NCBI GenBank assembly: GCA_023374025.1
Contig: SIJG01000064.1
Location: forward strand, 147,943-211,942
Direction: 5' to 3'
Length of the DNA stretch: 64,000 nucleotides
Origin: Heterodera schachtii
Taxonomy: Eukaryota > Nematoda > Chromadorea > Rhabditida > Heteroderidae
The notes beneath the pieces were generated by a model that saw only the letters and a program-made list of their open reading frames with translations, was not told the DNA's origin and did not search any database. Positions 33,880 through 46,900 of the stretch are shown piece by piece (position 1 is the first letter of the stretch; each line of letters begins with the position of its first letter). Both the position numbers and the translations under genes were made by a program.

Positions 33880-35912
33880 AAATTAATTTTGAGTTACCGC
33901 CATTTTGGCATGGAACAATGCCAAATGTTTTCTTTTGCTGCTGCTGTTTCGGTTTTTCCGCTTTGTCTCCAAGGCCAATTCTGCTAATGATGTTCATTCT
34001 TTAAAATGGACTAATTATGAGCATTAATCTTTGTATTAAATTATTATTTTGGCCAATTCAATTTGCATTTTCATTTTTTTTGAATTATTTTGTCCATTTC
34101 TCACATTTCGGCTGGCAAAATGATCAGTTCGGTCTGAAGCCGCGCCTCCGCAAACAGCCGCAGGCATTGTGCCCGGCTACACTTGCGCACTTGGACTCCG
34201 TCCACGCGAAGGATTGCGTCCGCTGGCATTAGTCCGGCACGTTGGGCAGCCGAGCCGCTCTCGACCTGTTCAACACGCACACACAAAACGCTAAACACAA
34301 AAAGGCTTTCGGTGGCTAATTAACCAAATCGGCACACAACAACCGACCGGTCGCAATTTTCTTCATTTTCCACGGCAATTGCCACCCCAAGGCGTTCCTC
34401 CAACGATTTACGCCGAATGCACACTTTGCACTTGGCCATTTTTGCCGATTTGGCCCCAAGCAAAAAGTGCCCGCCGAATTGGCGTTTTGTGCGCAGAATT
34501 ACGTTCTGAGAAAGAGAAGGGACAATAAAATCATCACAGTTAATTCTTACAAAGTTCTTCATTTATTGACAATTTGCAGTAAAAATTTGAGAAAGGCGGA
34601 GAAATTTGTGAATATTGGCAAAATAGGGATGTTACACAAACATTCGGCAGAGATTTACGAAGAGCGGAGGGACTGAATGTCCACGGGTTGGCTTATCCGT
34701 CGTATTTGGCCAGCTTAAACGCCCAAATTTGGTCACTGGCGGAGTTTGGGCGCGATTTATATTTGAGAAAAACAAAAAATGAAAATTTTTTTTAATTTAA
34801 TGGTTAAGGCTGGGAATTATGTATTAGAAAAACCAAATTTTTTTTAGAGTTACATTTTAAAAATTTTGAATTTATCATAAGAAAATAAAACTCCCAACTT
34901 TTGTTCGTATTTTAAAAATGTATAAAAGGATTACAATAAATGCGATCTCTGCCAAATGCACTTTTATTGGAATGATTCATTCGCCTACAAATTCTCTCAT
35001 CGGAATGATTCCATTTCCCATCATTTGGGGGATTAAAGGCGATTAATGGCGGGGGGGGGGCGAGGATTTGATGGATAAAAAACAAAAAAATATTTATACT
35101 TTTTAAAAATACTGCTTGGTCACTAAATGCCAACTCGCCTTGTTTAGCTGGGAAAGCATTGAAATGCCATCGTCCGCCATTTCCGTCCCTTCGGCTTTTC
35201 CTCCCGCCGCTTTTCCTTCGCTTTTCCGCTTTTCATTTTGCTGATGCCTTTCTGCACTTTTTTCCATGCTTAATAATTACATTTCTCAATTTCTTTTCCC
35301 ATTCCCATTTCATTTTTTACTTTTCTTTTTGCCCCCTCCGAATGCAAATGATCACTTCTCGGCCTTTGGCCATTTTCCGAAATGCCTGAAGTGATTCAGC
35401 GTGAGTCATCCCAACCAACGAAACGTCGCCCACACTTAGCAATTCGTCTCCTGTTGAAGGAAAAAAACATCTTTTTGAAGACCCCCCCCCCCCTCTCCCG
35501 CAGTTTGAACGGATTTACCCTTTTGCAACAGTCCGCTTTTCGAAGCGATTCCATGCGGGAAAATGGTCTTCACAAATATTCCCATGGGACCCCGAGGCGA
35601 ATCAATGCCGCCGACGATGGTGAAGCCAAGTTCAGCGGAAGAACGGCATCGCCTAAGGCGCTGCTTTTGGCCATTGCCACCGGCGGGGCATTGGTCCGTT
35701 TGACTTTGAGGGGGCCGATAGAGGACAATTGTCTGAATGCGACTGTCGTCACAAATCGCTTTTGAACTGTGGTCAACTGCCATTTCAGCAGCAATGGATT
35801 TTAAGCTGCTGAAGGAATTAAAATTACAACGGCTCACTGAGCTAATCGATCGGAGTGATCGATGGCCCTTCGTTCTTTGCTCAATCAAAAATTGAATTTT
35901 TAAGGAAATCAT
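33880..35912 (-). CDS. Multi-PDZ scaffold protein
   Basis: From ATG 35912, exon 35519-35912 reads TIVLYRPPQ, then [20 protein letters not shown] and [15 protein letters not shown]. Exon 35321-35450 continues [20 protein letters not shown], completing a canonical PDZ domain. Downstream, a charged exon near 35139-35251 leads toward exon 34337-34508 ([20 protein letters not shown]). Exon about 34120-34290 ([20 protein letters not shown] then ILRVDGVQV) forms a second PDZ. A last exon near 33900-33995 is Lys/Gln-rich. PDZ proteins organise junctional or synaptic complexes at the membrane. The joins between 35321 and 34508 are not fully resolved. It could be continuous with the PDZ protein at 28-29.5 kb. 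Confidence 0.78.
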
Positions 35913-36832
35913 TTTGTGAATTTTTGACTAACGGACGGACAAAAAAAAAAAGAAAATTCAACAAAAGCTGCGTTTGTTTGTTTAATGTAAATTAGTTGCT
36001 AATTGTGCTTCTGACGATTGGGCAGCTGTTGTTGAGGTTGATTGGAGATGATTTCGACTGTCGATGAGTAATTAGCGTGTTAATGCATACTTTTGGATGG
36101 ATCATTGCGGAGAAGCCGATTCTCCCAATTTCGAGGGTATGCGTAAATAAATTCGCTCCAAATCGCAACCCAATCCCAAAAGCCGAATCGCTCCCAACCC
36201 AAATTCCCCAGACAATGCCCATCCTAATCCGTCCGTCCGTCCGTCCGCCGTCCTCCCATTCTTCTTTTCCCATTCATTCTTTCACAGTCAGTCGGTCGGC
36301 GGGCGGCTTCTTCCCTGGAGCGATCTTTTATACTCTTTGAATAGTTTGGCGGTGGGGGGGGGGGACGGAGGGACGGAGGGATTGGACTGTTTGGACGGCC
36401 GCATGGAGCGGAGGGGGGCGGAGGGGAGGGATTGGCGAAACAACAATAAAAAGCATTTCCAAAACAAAAACAACAAATTGAACGAATGTTAGAGGGATGT
36501 CCATCACATAAAGCGTTAGATTCCAAAGAAAGCTGAAATTGAGAATTTTAGGGGGAATTTGAAACCGGTTCGTCATCGTTAGCTCAAGCGCAGGGGAGGG
36601 GAGGGGAAAGGGACACGGAGGGGGGGGGGGGGGAGGCAGGGGAAGGGAGGGAGGGGACACGGAAAATTGGAAAAGGACGAGGGACACTCTTTCCATGGGA
36701 AAACAAATTGTGGAAGAACGAACCCATCTTAATCTTGTAAAACTCTTTAAATTTTCTCTTTAAAAGAATTTTGCTTTTCCGAGACCAATCGCCAAATTAT
36801 GTAATCAGCCAAAACGGAAAGTTCAAATTTGG
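35913..36832. other. Upstream region of PDZ gene, no supported gene
   Basis: Contains G runs at about 36354 and 36620 and CCGT/GACGG repeats near 36230. Open frames are Pro/Ser-rich artefacts of these runs. Confidence 0.45.
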
Positions 36833-37379
36833 CGATTCCTAAAAAAGAGCAAAAATAAAATCTGATTTTTCCTATGATTTTTACCAATTTTTTAATTATA
36901 AATGTGTTAAAATTTAATTAAATTGATGCTTAAATACGTTTTAATTTTGTTTGATTTTGAATAAAAAATAATTAAAATTTCTTAATATTAAATAAAATCA
37001 TTAACCAGATTACTTTGAATTTTTCAAATATTTTAAAGTTTCAATGGCATCTATAATTATTTGAAAATAAAGCCTAAAAGTAGACCTAGGCCCAAGCAAT
37101 TTAGCTTGAGTTGAAGCGGATACATTTCCATATAAAAATTTCCATATTTTCTTTAATTTGATTTATTTTTTAAATTTTAGTCCATTTGGAATTGACTTAA
37201 AATATTTTAAAAATTCAAAGTAATCTGGTTAATGCTTTTATTTAATATTAGGTAAACTTTATTATTTTTATTCGAGATCTAAAAGTCTTTTAGAAGAATG
37301 TGTAATTAAGCATTAATTTAATTAAATTTTAAAAATCATAGGAAAAATCAGTTTTTTGATTGCACTTTTTTAGGAGTCG
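36833..37379. mobile_element. Foldback element, about 547 bp
   Basis: The left end (CGATTCCTAAAAAAGAGC... then AATCTGATTTTTCCTATGAT) is inverted at the right end (ATCATAGGAAAAATCAG ... CTTTTTTAGGAGTCG). Inner segments also pair (AACCAGATTACTTTGAATTT near 37003 with its inverse near 37215). AT-rich, no ORF. Confidence 0.7.
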
Positions 37380-38330
37380 CCCATTTTTGCACTTTTTAGG
37401 AATGCACCTAAATTTTATATGCAAATTAATATAAGCGGCTTTTATCCCTTTTTTTGGGTTTTTCTTTTATTTGAATAAAGAAAAAGGAAATAGAGACAAA
37501 AAATAATCGGTGGAAAGTGAAAGAAGAAAAGGAAAAGGGAAGAGAAGGAACAAAAGAGAGAGGAAAGAATGGAAAGGAAAAAGCGTGGATTAAAAGTTTG
37601 GCGAATGCCGAGCTTTTTAAGCGAAAATCCAACCAAATCTTTAAAATCGCCAAACAAAAGCTCGTTTTATGGGAGGGAATTGGTAAGCCGACAAAAAGCT
37701 TAGCAAACTCATAAAAGCGCTATTTGACATGTAATCAAATAAGAATTATGCCTTGCCCGAGAACTTTCGTTTTTTGGGTGTCGATGGTTCTCGAGTTCCT
37801 ATCCCGAAAAGAAATTAATAAACCTAAATGTTCTAATTTTTTTAAATGCATTACAATGTTGACATTTGAGAATTATCAATTTAAATATTCGGCGGTGTCA
37901 AAATACGATTTTTGAAATAGGAAAAAAAGAATGAGGAAACGGCGGAGGGAAAGGAAAGGATTGGGCGACGAAAAGCATCATTATGCTTTTCGTCTATACA
38001 TCAAAAGAAGTGTTTGTCCTTTGCTTCGTCCGTTTGGCCAATGATTCACTGGCCATAATAATCCCCAAAAATTGAGGAAAAATAAACTATTTCAAAAGAT
38101 AAAAGAGAAAGAGTTAATGAGGGACAACCAATTAATTAATTGTTTTAATATTGTATTGTCACGGCGAGCGATGGATTTTCCGACCGATCGACCGACAAAA
38201 TTGGGCAGTCGCATCAAAAAAAGAAAAAGCCGACCCTATCGAAGAAGGCAACAAAAAACAACAAAAGTGACCGGCAGGGAACAGCAGAAGAAAATGAAAA
38301 AATTGAAACCCGTAAAACATAAAAAAAAAA
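37380..38330. other. Intergenic, no supported gene
   Basis: AT-rich and A/G-rich sequence. Lysine-rich open frames near 37500-37700 and 38070-38390 have no recognisable motif and are probably compositional. Confidence 0.45.
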
Positions 38331-38375
38331 ATCGCCCTCCAGTGGGACTCGAACCCACGACTCTTCAAACCGGCG
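38331..38375 (-). ncRNA. tRNA-like 3' half (T arm and acceptor strand)
   Basis: On the minus strand, a perfect 5-bp T stem and loop (GTGGGTTCGAGTCCCAC) is followed by TGGAGGGC and then a T run, which is a Pol III terminator. This matches a Pol III B box. I could not find a matching 5' acceptor strand or D arm upstream, so it may be a tRNA fragment, a pseudogene or the head of a tRNA-derived repeat. Confidence 0.4.
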
Positions 38376-38535
38376 GGGACATTCCGTTTTGAACTGGCAT
38401 CACAAATGGAATTATGCTTTCAAAAATATTAAACAATATTTCGAATTAAAAATGGTGAATATCAATACCCATTTTATACAAAATTCAAAATAAATAAATA
38501 TAAAAATCAAATGTCAATTGAGTGTTTTTAAGTGA

Positions 38536-41486
38536 TTAAGTGTTGCAAGTGGAAATCCATCGGTGTTCGAGACATTCGCGGCACTCCAACCGACAGCACC
38601 ACACGAATTTGCACTCGCATTTGTACGGCACCACCTCATGCGAAACCTATTTAATGTTGTGGTGTTATTTTTCGTCATTTTATGCTATATTCATTTGGCT
38701 TTGTCCCCATGGCTTTTTCCCCTTAGGCATTTTGGCATTTTTTGCCGTTCGTTACGGAATGGCCCCTGCCGCAGCACAATCCGTCGCAGTTTCCCTCCGC
38801 GTGCGTCGAATTGCGCCAACTGCAAATCCGAGGCAGTGACCGCTTCTGATGGATGTCGTAATGGAATTGGGAGCACAAATCGACACTTCGCTCAGAAAAC
38901 ACCTTAATCGGTTAATGTTCGGAATTCCCTGTAAATGCCGCACTAATTCCGTGTTTTTTGCCCGAATTTCCTCCTCGGGCCGCGCATTGGCAATGAATTT
39001 GGCACTTTTATATTTTTCCGCCAAATGCTGGGAAATTGCCGAAAGGTCCGCAGCTTTTTTCCAACAAGTCTTCTGAAAACAATGAAAGTTCAATTCGAAT
39101 TTAATTTGATTTTTAATTGCATAATTTATGAATTAAATAAAAATTATTTTTCTGCTGTTTCGAATTCCTTAATTAATCAATTAATTAATTCATTTGCTTT
39201 TGCCTGTTGGCAACTTCCGCTGACTCCGTGGCATTTGCAGGACGAAGTCAATGTCCGTTTGACAGCCTAAAAAATTAAAAAATTAATTTTATCCAATATC
39301 TTTTTTCGGTGCTATGACGAAGCGACAAAAGTATGGGTGTTTGTAATAATTAAATTTAATTATTATTTTAATTTTATTTACTAAGTAATTAATCATAACT
39401 TAGCTTAAACTTAGTCAAATTAATGAAATTTAGTATTTAGCGACAGCTTGAAGCATCCTCTTCTACTTATGTAATTTTTAAAAAATACGAAAAAATTTAC
39501 AAAAAGTTGTGAACAAAAAAGTACAAAAAATTTAGACTCAACAATTTTGATCCTAACTTTTCTGAAATTCAATAAAATTTTTTGAAATTTAGCAGAATAA
39601 TAGAGTAATGTTAGGGCTATCTAAATATATAAACATAATTAAAATTGGTTGTTTTAAAAAAAAGTTATGAAAGAATTAATAGGATCATATTTTTGTGGTC
39701 ATCCAAAAATGTAAGGTCGTTTAAATGCATACAAATTGTTGAAACTTAAATTGATTCACTCCACGCTTGATATGAAAGATAGCCCAAAGATTACTCTATT
39801 ATTCTGCTAAATTTCAAAAAATTTTATTGAATTTCAAGAAAGTTAGGGTCAAAATTGTTGAGTCTAAATTTTTTGGAAGTTTTTGGTCACAACTTTTTGT
39901 AAATTTTTACTAATTTTTTGAAAATTACATAGGTAGAAGAGGATGCTTCAAGCTGTCGCTAAATACTAAATTTCATTAATTTGACTAAGTTTAAGCTAAG
40001 TTATGATTAATTACTTAGTAAATAAAATTAAAATAATAATTAAATTTAATTATTACAAACACCCATACTTTTGTCGCTTCGGCTCACCACGTCTTTTTTC
40101 TTTGCTATTATTACCATTCTGCCCACTTTGAGGTTATGCTTTTCCAATTTTCTTAGCACATTTCGCCGATTTGTCACTGTCCGTGTCGCCTTTCCGCCAA
40201 CGACCGTTCGCGTCAACATTTTTCGGGCCGTTAAAACGCCGTAGTGAACGCCATAGGAACAACTGAATGCCGAGAAAATGATTGTATTTTAAAATATTAA
40301 CAATAAACTCCAATTAATACATATTTGGCAAAGTTTGGGCATCAGCGGAAAAATAAATAAAATTTTGTTATTACAAGTAAAACCTTATTAAAGCTATTAA
40401 ACCAACTGGTTAAATTGACATTTATCAAGACAAAGTAAAAAATTAGTGCCTAATTTTCCGCTGGTGCCATTCCCGGCATTCCCCCCCCCCCCTCCCCCAC
40501 CCGCTCCATTCCCAATCGGTCGTTGGGCGTAAGGGCACGACGGACTGTCCTCCGTCCCCTCCCACGCATTTGCATTCGTCTAGCCATCCTTGTGCGCAGG
40601 CCGTCTGTCAAAAAGAAGAAAAAAAAACCAAAAATCACGTTAAACGGTGAAAATTTGAAACCGCGACTCCCCACGCTAAGCCCGCGGCAGACATCGCCCA
40701 AAGGTAAGCCGATTCACGATAAGCTAAAGGGGGGGGGGGGAGAGATTAGCACAGAGTGGATTTAGGGACAATGTAAGAGCAAAGGATGTCCATTGTTACA
40801 CCGACCGTTCTTGGTTATGGTAGGCTCATGGAGTACGGTAGCCGGCTGTGAACAGTCCCACGGTTCAAATCGCATCCGCCGCCGACATTCGTCCATGGCA
40901 TCCAAAATGCCCTTAAATGGATGAATGAAGGCAATTGGTGAAAGAAAAAATTAAAAATAATGGCGAACCTCATAAGCAATAATTGCCAACGCGGGTTGGA
41001 CGCGACAGAGAAGCGGAAATTGCCGGAAAGCTTTGAGCTGAAGCAATTCGCGGGGACAGCCCTAAAAAGGGGGGGGGGGAATATTTCATGGGAGGAGTTG
41101 CCGAGGACGGAGGACGGCACTAATGGAAACAATCCAATTCAATTACTTCATTTTTAACAGATTAAGGCTAATATTTTCAAATTTTGTAATTTTTCATTGC
41201 CAAATAATTAATCTCCCTAATGATCTGCTGCTTCTGAACCGTTGTTGCCAAAACTGTCAAAATGCCATACCCTCAGCAATTTTTCAGGCTTTCTGAGTAA
41301 TTTGTGCTGGTGTTGCGGCGAGTGAATCCATTGGCTGAGCTGAATTTGGCCAAAATTGGGCTCACAACGGAATATTGTTGGCAGCATTAAAAGAAGAAGC
41401 AATGGGAAAAGGTGAAGAAAAACCGTCGCATTTTTATGTTGCGATTTGGGAAAAGGTCGCCTCATTAATTTTGCGGGAAAAATCAT
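38536..41486 (-). CDS. Wnt family secreted signalling protein
   Basis: A secreted lipid-modified ligand for Frizzled receptors. Ten exons join in phase to 392 residues: 41271-41486, 40969-41061, 40806-40911, 40662-40723, 40501-40604, 40115-40262, 39204-39266, 38944-39072, 38756-38902 and 38536-38646. Features: signal peptide (VFLHLFPLLLLLMLPTIF); DECRRRMRFEPWDC; AYRESAYLWAMSAAGLAWGV; WEWSGCSYGVHYG; the acyl-serine motif CKCHGVSGSC; KTCWKKAADL; GNCDGLCCGRGHS; and the cysteine-rich C-terminus YKCECKFVWCCRLECREC. Intron 7 starts with GC (CAACAG then GCAAAA). The intron between 40115 and 39266 carries a 764-bp foldback element. The sequence is divergent, so I do not assign it to LIN-44, EGL-20, MOM-2 or a CWN. 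Confidence 0.95.
39318..40081. mobile_element. 764-bp foldback element in a Wnt intron
   Basis: The two halves are almost complete inverse copies: the left starts CGAAGCGACAAAAGTATGGG and the right ends with its inverse at 40081. The centre is near 39690. It has no ORF and no clear target-site duplication. It looks like a recent palindromic non-autonomous element, because the arms are still nearly identical. Confidence 0.88.
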
Positions 41487-43929
41487 TGGACGGAAAAATC
41501 AGAGGAAAAGCAAAGCAAAAGTTGGAAGCAATGCAAAGAGCTGCTGGCCTATTTAAGCATTCTGCTGAAATAAATTACTCATTTATTCGTTGGTATTTTT
41601 AAATTGTGTTTATGCTCAATTCGATTAAATTTTTCATTTCGAAAATAAAATAATTGTTAGGTAATACGGTAAAAATTCCCCCGATTTAGCAAAAAAAGGG
41701 GATTAATCCATAAATTACGCAGCAGCAGGTTGAGCCTAAATCAGCAATTATGTATATGTCGTGGGATGAGGAGATTTGTGAGATTAATGTGGGATAATTA
41801 GAAAAAGGGACAAAAGTGCGGGGAAGAGGAAAATTAATTTTAAAAAATTGAAAAAATAAAAAATAATTAAATAAAATATTTTTTGGGTCGGATGTCGGAA
41901 ATGCTTTTAGCATCATATTGTATCTGGCAAATGTCTTCTCAATTCGCAGCTTTTAACTTTCTTTTCGCTTCCGTTTTTCTCAACAAAATTCCGCGGGAAA
42001 TGCGCGAATTTACCGTAGTCATAAAATTGGGGAGTGAATGTTTTGGGTTATGCGGTGGGAGAGCCAAAAGTCATAAATGTTCTCGTAAATTTCGGGCGGA
42101 GGAGAGAAATTGCTCTTATAACAAAAGACGGACGGACAAATCAAATCGTTTCCCCCCCCCCCCCGGGGGCTTACGTCTCCCCTTCCCCTCTTCCCCTTCC
42201 CCTCCTCCCCTTCCCCTCCTCCCCTTCCCCTCCTCCCCTTCCCCTCCTCCCCTTCCCCTCCTCCCCTTCCCCTCCTCCCCTTCCCCTCCTCCCCTTCCCC
42301 TCCTCCCCTTCCCCTCCTCCCCTTTCTCCCCCTTTTCCCCCACTTTTTTTTTTGCCCCTTCGCCCGTCACATAACCCCACAAACCGGTGGAGCAGCAGCG
42401 ACAGTTACATGGACACCACCAACGGTGGCAATTTGGAGCATTTAGGGGGGGGGGGGGCAAACATTAAATGCGACGTTGGAAAGGCACAAATAAATAAATG
42501 AATAAATAAATGAATGAGCAGTGCGCACACCGTCGTCACTTACAATTAGTCCAAGGAAAGACGTCATTTGAATAGGAAGGAAACCAAAATTCTAAAGTTT
42601 CAAAATAATTTCTATTTGTGTAGTGATCGAATTCGATGGCAAAATCGGGCGGATAAAATTGTCGTTGCACTTTAAAAGAGACTTTTGCCTCTGCCGCCGA
42701 TTGGTCCGTCGGCGTTCGTTCGTTCCGTTTTTGGGCCTCCCGCTTCCTTAACCAATTTAATCGGTCCCATTCTTTCCACCCGCCTGCTGTGGTCGATTTG
42801 GTTGAGTGACGGGCACAATCTGTTCAAAATGGGAATTGGCTTTTTTGGGGATTGGGGGGGGGGGGAAAGAATTGGTGGGAACGGAGGACGGAGGGGGGGG
42901 GGGAACACCCCCGAAAACGCCCAAATATTAATTGAATTTCGAATTGAGCACTTCCCACGCAAACAAAGGGAATTGGGACAATTTTCATTTCAAATTTCAA
43001 ATTAATAAATGAATTCGTCCCATAATTTGTCGAATATTTTTGCTGCTTGCCAAATTAATTCCTTCTTCTGTTCTCCTCTCTCTGTTCACTAATAAGCTGA
43101 ATTAATAAAGCCTTTTTTGCGACTTCGAATTCGTTTTATTGCATAAAATGTCTCTTTTTTAGTCCTTTCGTCCGTTTGCATATTTTTCGCTTCCCCTGGG
43201 GCTAAGCCAACATCTGTCCAATTTATTTGTCCAATTTTTCTGTCCGATTTTCTGAGTGTTTTTTTGGGCCAATGGCGCGCCAAATTTGCAACAAATTGAC
43301 CACGAATATGCTAGCAATGCTTTTCTTTGTCCAAAAAGCGCTTTGGGTTTAAAATGGGACGGGGGCGAGGGAATGGATGGAAAAAGAACATTCGTTTTGA
43401 CAAATAAAAATTATTGAAAAATTAAAATGAATTTTATTTACTAATTATTCAAGAAATTTCTATTAAACTTACTCTTCCTTTCTCTGTTTTATTCTCATTG
43501 GTCCTTAAATGATAATTTATTTATATTTAAAATTTAATTATAACATTTTTCGATTGTTTCCCTTTGCTTTTCGGCCCTCCTCAAAAATGGAATGGGCAAT
43601 TAACACAATTAATAACCGTAATTGTATTTAATTTTAACAGTACCAAATCTATGCCTAGCCAAGCCTCGGCTTAACCTTTGTCATGCCATTCGATCCAACC
43701 AATGCTTCGTTTTGTGTTTTAATTACCCAAAAACCGATTATTAATAAAATTAAATTGTATAATTAAAACATTCATCATTGAAACATTCAATTCTTATTCT
43801 TTTTTTCATAAATCCATCTTCCGCCCACTTTCCGACCATCGATTTACTCGTTGGAAGTAATGTTGGCACCAAAACCATTAAAATTATTGCACATTTTTTG
43901 ATATTGCCCAACTGAAAATCTAAAAAAAA
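41487..43929. other. Intergenic between divergent Wnt and phosphatase genes
   Basis: No supported gene. It holds a C/T minisatellite, long G runs (about 42446, 42857, 42892) and AT-rich stretches. A 64-codon minus-strand frame at 43089-43283 is unsupported. Promoters of the Wnt (-) and phosphatase (+) genes should lie at its two ends. Confidence 0.5.
42175..42332. repeat. 13-bp pyrimidine minisatellite
   Basis: About twelve tandem copies of CCCTTCCCCTCCT, giving spurious Pro/Ser or Gly/Glu/Arg open frames on the two strands. Confidence 0.93.
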
Positions 43930-46900
43930 ATGTCAATTTACAAGTGGAAACGCTTTTTTCTTTTGTTTTTTATTATTTTCTTTCTTTTTCCCTACCGTTT
44001 CGAATTTGCCGACCCACCAAATGACAAGGAAAATGAGAAAGTCGAACGGAAATGCCCTTTTAGTAACATTTATTCATTCGTTTTGTCTCCATTTTTCATT
44101 GTTTTATTTTAAGAAATTGGAAAATTTTCACGGGAAACGCCCCAACAGGTGGCCAATTAAGTAAATGGCAAATAATTGAGTACATTTAATTGTTCAGGTG
44201 CACCTTTCACTGACCGATAGAATGAATGAGATGAACATCAGCTGGTTGACTTTTGAAGACGGCAAATATTTCACTTTTAAATAAATTTATTGGCAAAAAT
44301 TTAGTTGAGACTTTCGTCGAATATTGGGACGAAGATTCAAAAAACAGAAAAGAAAGAAAATTTGCCAAAACTATTAAGCACGAATTCAGGGACTTTATGA
44401 AGGTAATCATTCGGAAAAGCCAAAAAATTGTTTTTGCATTTTGTTTGCCCCCCAAGGATGAAGTCGGCTTCAACTCCGATCAGAAATTGGCCGCCAACTT
44501 CCGCTACATGCACACCGTAACGCTGGAGGGACTGTATGACGACTCGACATACGGTAACACTTACTGTAACCAGCTGCTAACAAAATTCTGCTCACATTAA
44601 CTTCAAAATATTTAAACTATTTTTTAAGTTATCAATATTTGGCCCCGTTTCGCTGTTTAACCGGCAAATTGTCATTATTACACAAAAATACAAAAATTAA
44701 TTGGGACGATAAAAATGACCAGTCGATCTCCGTCAGTTTGTTGTGATTCGTTGCATTTTCGATCAAAAATCCGTCTAAATTTGTGATTGGTTCGTCAGAT
44801 CAAAAGAAGCGAATCGATGGTTCGAATCGGCTCCATTTCTTCTCCACTTTTCCAGCGCTGCTGTACTCATCGGCCCGGTTCCCTCTGAAATGCCGGCCAT
44901 TGATTGGCCAATTGTATCGATCGGTTCTAAGCCATCTCCCCCCGATTGATCAATCACTGATTGATCAGTGATCCTACCCTCATTAATCCCCTCCTTTTTC
45001 TCTTCGATTTTGTCCCTTTGATGTTCCCACCTTGTGCCTTTGTTCAGTGGTGCTGGGAATCGGTTTATCGGTGCCGCTGATCCGTCAAATGGCATTTGCT
45101 GTTGCTGAACCCATCCGTTGGGGCCGAGCAGAAGGAACAGCGATGGCTGCTGGTCCTCCCCCAGCAAAACCATTCGACTGGCGCCGTGACTTTGTGCCGT
45201 TACTGCGCTGGCGACACAATTCAGTAAAGAAACGGACAAAAGCACTAAAAGGCAAAAAAAAAAAAAATGGAAAAGAAAAATGGAAAACGAACGGAATGCC
45301 AAAAGAGAAAGCATTTGACGAAAAGCCATCAAAAATTGAGAGGGAATTGAACGGCTGAGCTTAACGATTGAAGCAACAGGAATTAAATGTTTTAAGAAGG
45401 ATATTTGGACCCTGAAACAACACTTTGTGAGACAATAAAATTAATTCTTCGTGGCATTCATTGGCCAATGGGTTAATAATTTAATTATTCAATTATCGAC
45501 TCGCAAGGGAATGACAAGGGCAAAGGAGAACGAATGAACTGTTCTCATAATGTTTGGTTAGTGAGGAATAACGAACACTTTGAAAAGTAACAGTGCCAAA
45601 TTCAATTAAAAGTCGGCATTTTGGCATGTTTTTAATCATAAAATGGCAATTTGCGGTGATTTTTTTGCAGAGCTTTTCCCACTTTTCTCTAATTTACCCC
45701 ATAAGAATGGCATACTGTCACGGAAAGGATTTACAACGGCACCAAATCCTGACAATAATTAAAATGAAAAGCTTTTGTCTTTGCTAAATCCGGCTCTTCG
45801 GAGAACAACGGAATGAATGATGGCGGTAAAGGCGCGTCGAGGCCAAGGCCAAGGCCACCCTCATCATATTTAAGCCATTTCATTGTCGGGGGGGGGGATA
45901 ATATTCGAAATGGACGACGGAGAATGACGGAAGCGGAAAAACGAAATAAGGACGGAAAAAACAGAAGAGCAGGCAAAAAAAAGAAAGAATGAATGAATGA
46001 AAGTAATGGGCGAGGGGGGAGGGAAATTGGGGGGGGGGGGGGCGAACACGGCAAAACCGAACGAACGAACGAACACCATTTGATGGCCAAATTATGAACA
46101 AAGTGTCAAATGTCCTGCCAAATTTGGAACATTCGAAACTGAACACGAAATGATGAAATGTGTGTAAATGTGTTTGAGAGGTGACAAATTGCGCTTATGA
46201 AATGCCATTGTCGGAATTGAAAGTGCCGAAATGTCTTTTCCTCTGTTCGAATGCCGAATTTGTGCCTTTGGCATTCATCGCCCGAGTTTTATTTTTCAGT
46301 TTGCTTTTGTTTGTAAACATTAATGGCTGCTCCTCAGTTTGTTGATTTGAACGTCGTCATCTGATCAAATATTGAAAATCCAATCAAATTCTTCGGCATT
46401 TGGGCGGAAAAGCAATTCATTCGCAAAGTCAAATAATAAAAACCTTAAAATAATGTTGAATGTTATATTAGTGCTAATAATTAACTGAATATGATGCATT
46501 AATTAGCGTTTATTTGTCGTTTTGTCATTGAGTCACGCGATGTCGGAAGGTGAGCAGCTGGCAAAGTCACGTCACAAAAGTGCCGACCATCGCATTTTTT
46601 CAATAAAATGTCATTTCCAAAAGGCACAATGCCAAGAAAGGACAAACAGAGCAAATGAAATATTTCAATAATCATTCGCCAATGAAAAAGTGAGACGGAA
46701 ATTGCACTTTTCCTGTTGTTGAGACATTTGAACAAAACGGCGTCATTCCGTGTCGGCAATTAATTAATTAATTGTATGGCGAACCCAATTTGCAAAAATG
46801 ATAATTAAGAGAAGCAATGGGTTAATTATTTTTCAATTTGGGTTTTGGCATTTCCTTTCGCCTTTTCGCTTCGTTTTATTTTAAATATTTTGTCCAAATT

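Noticed and set aside
41883..42501. Pro-rich and Gly/Glu-rich frames near 42.2 kb
   Set aside because: They come from the CCCTTCCCCTCCT repeat on the two strands.
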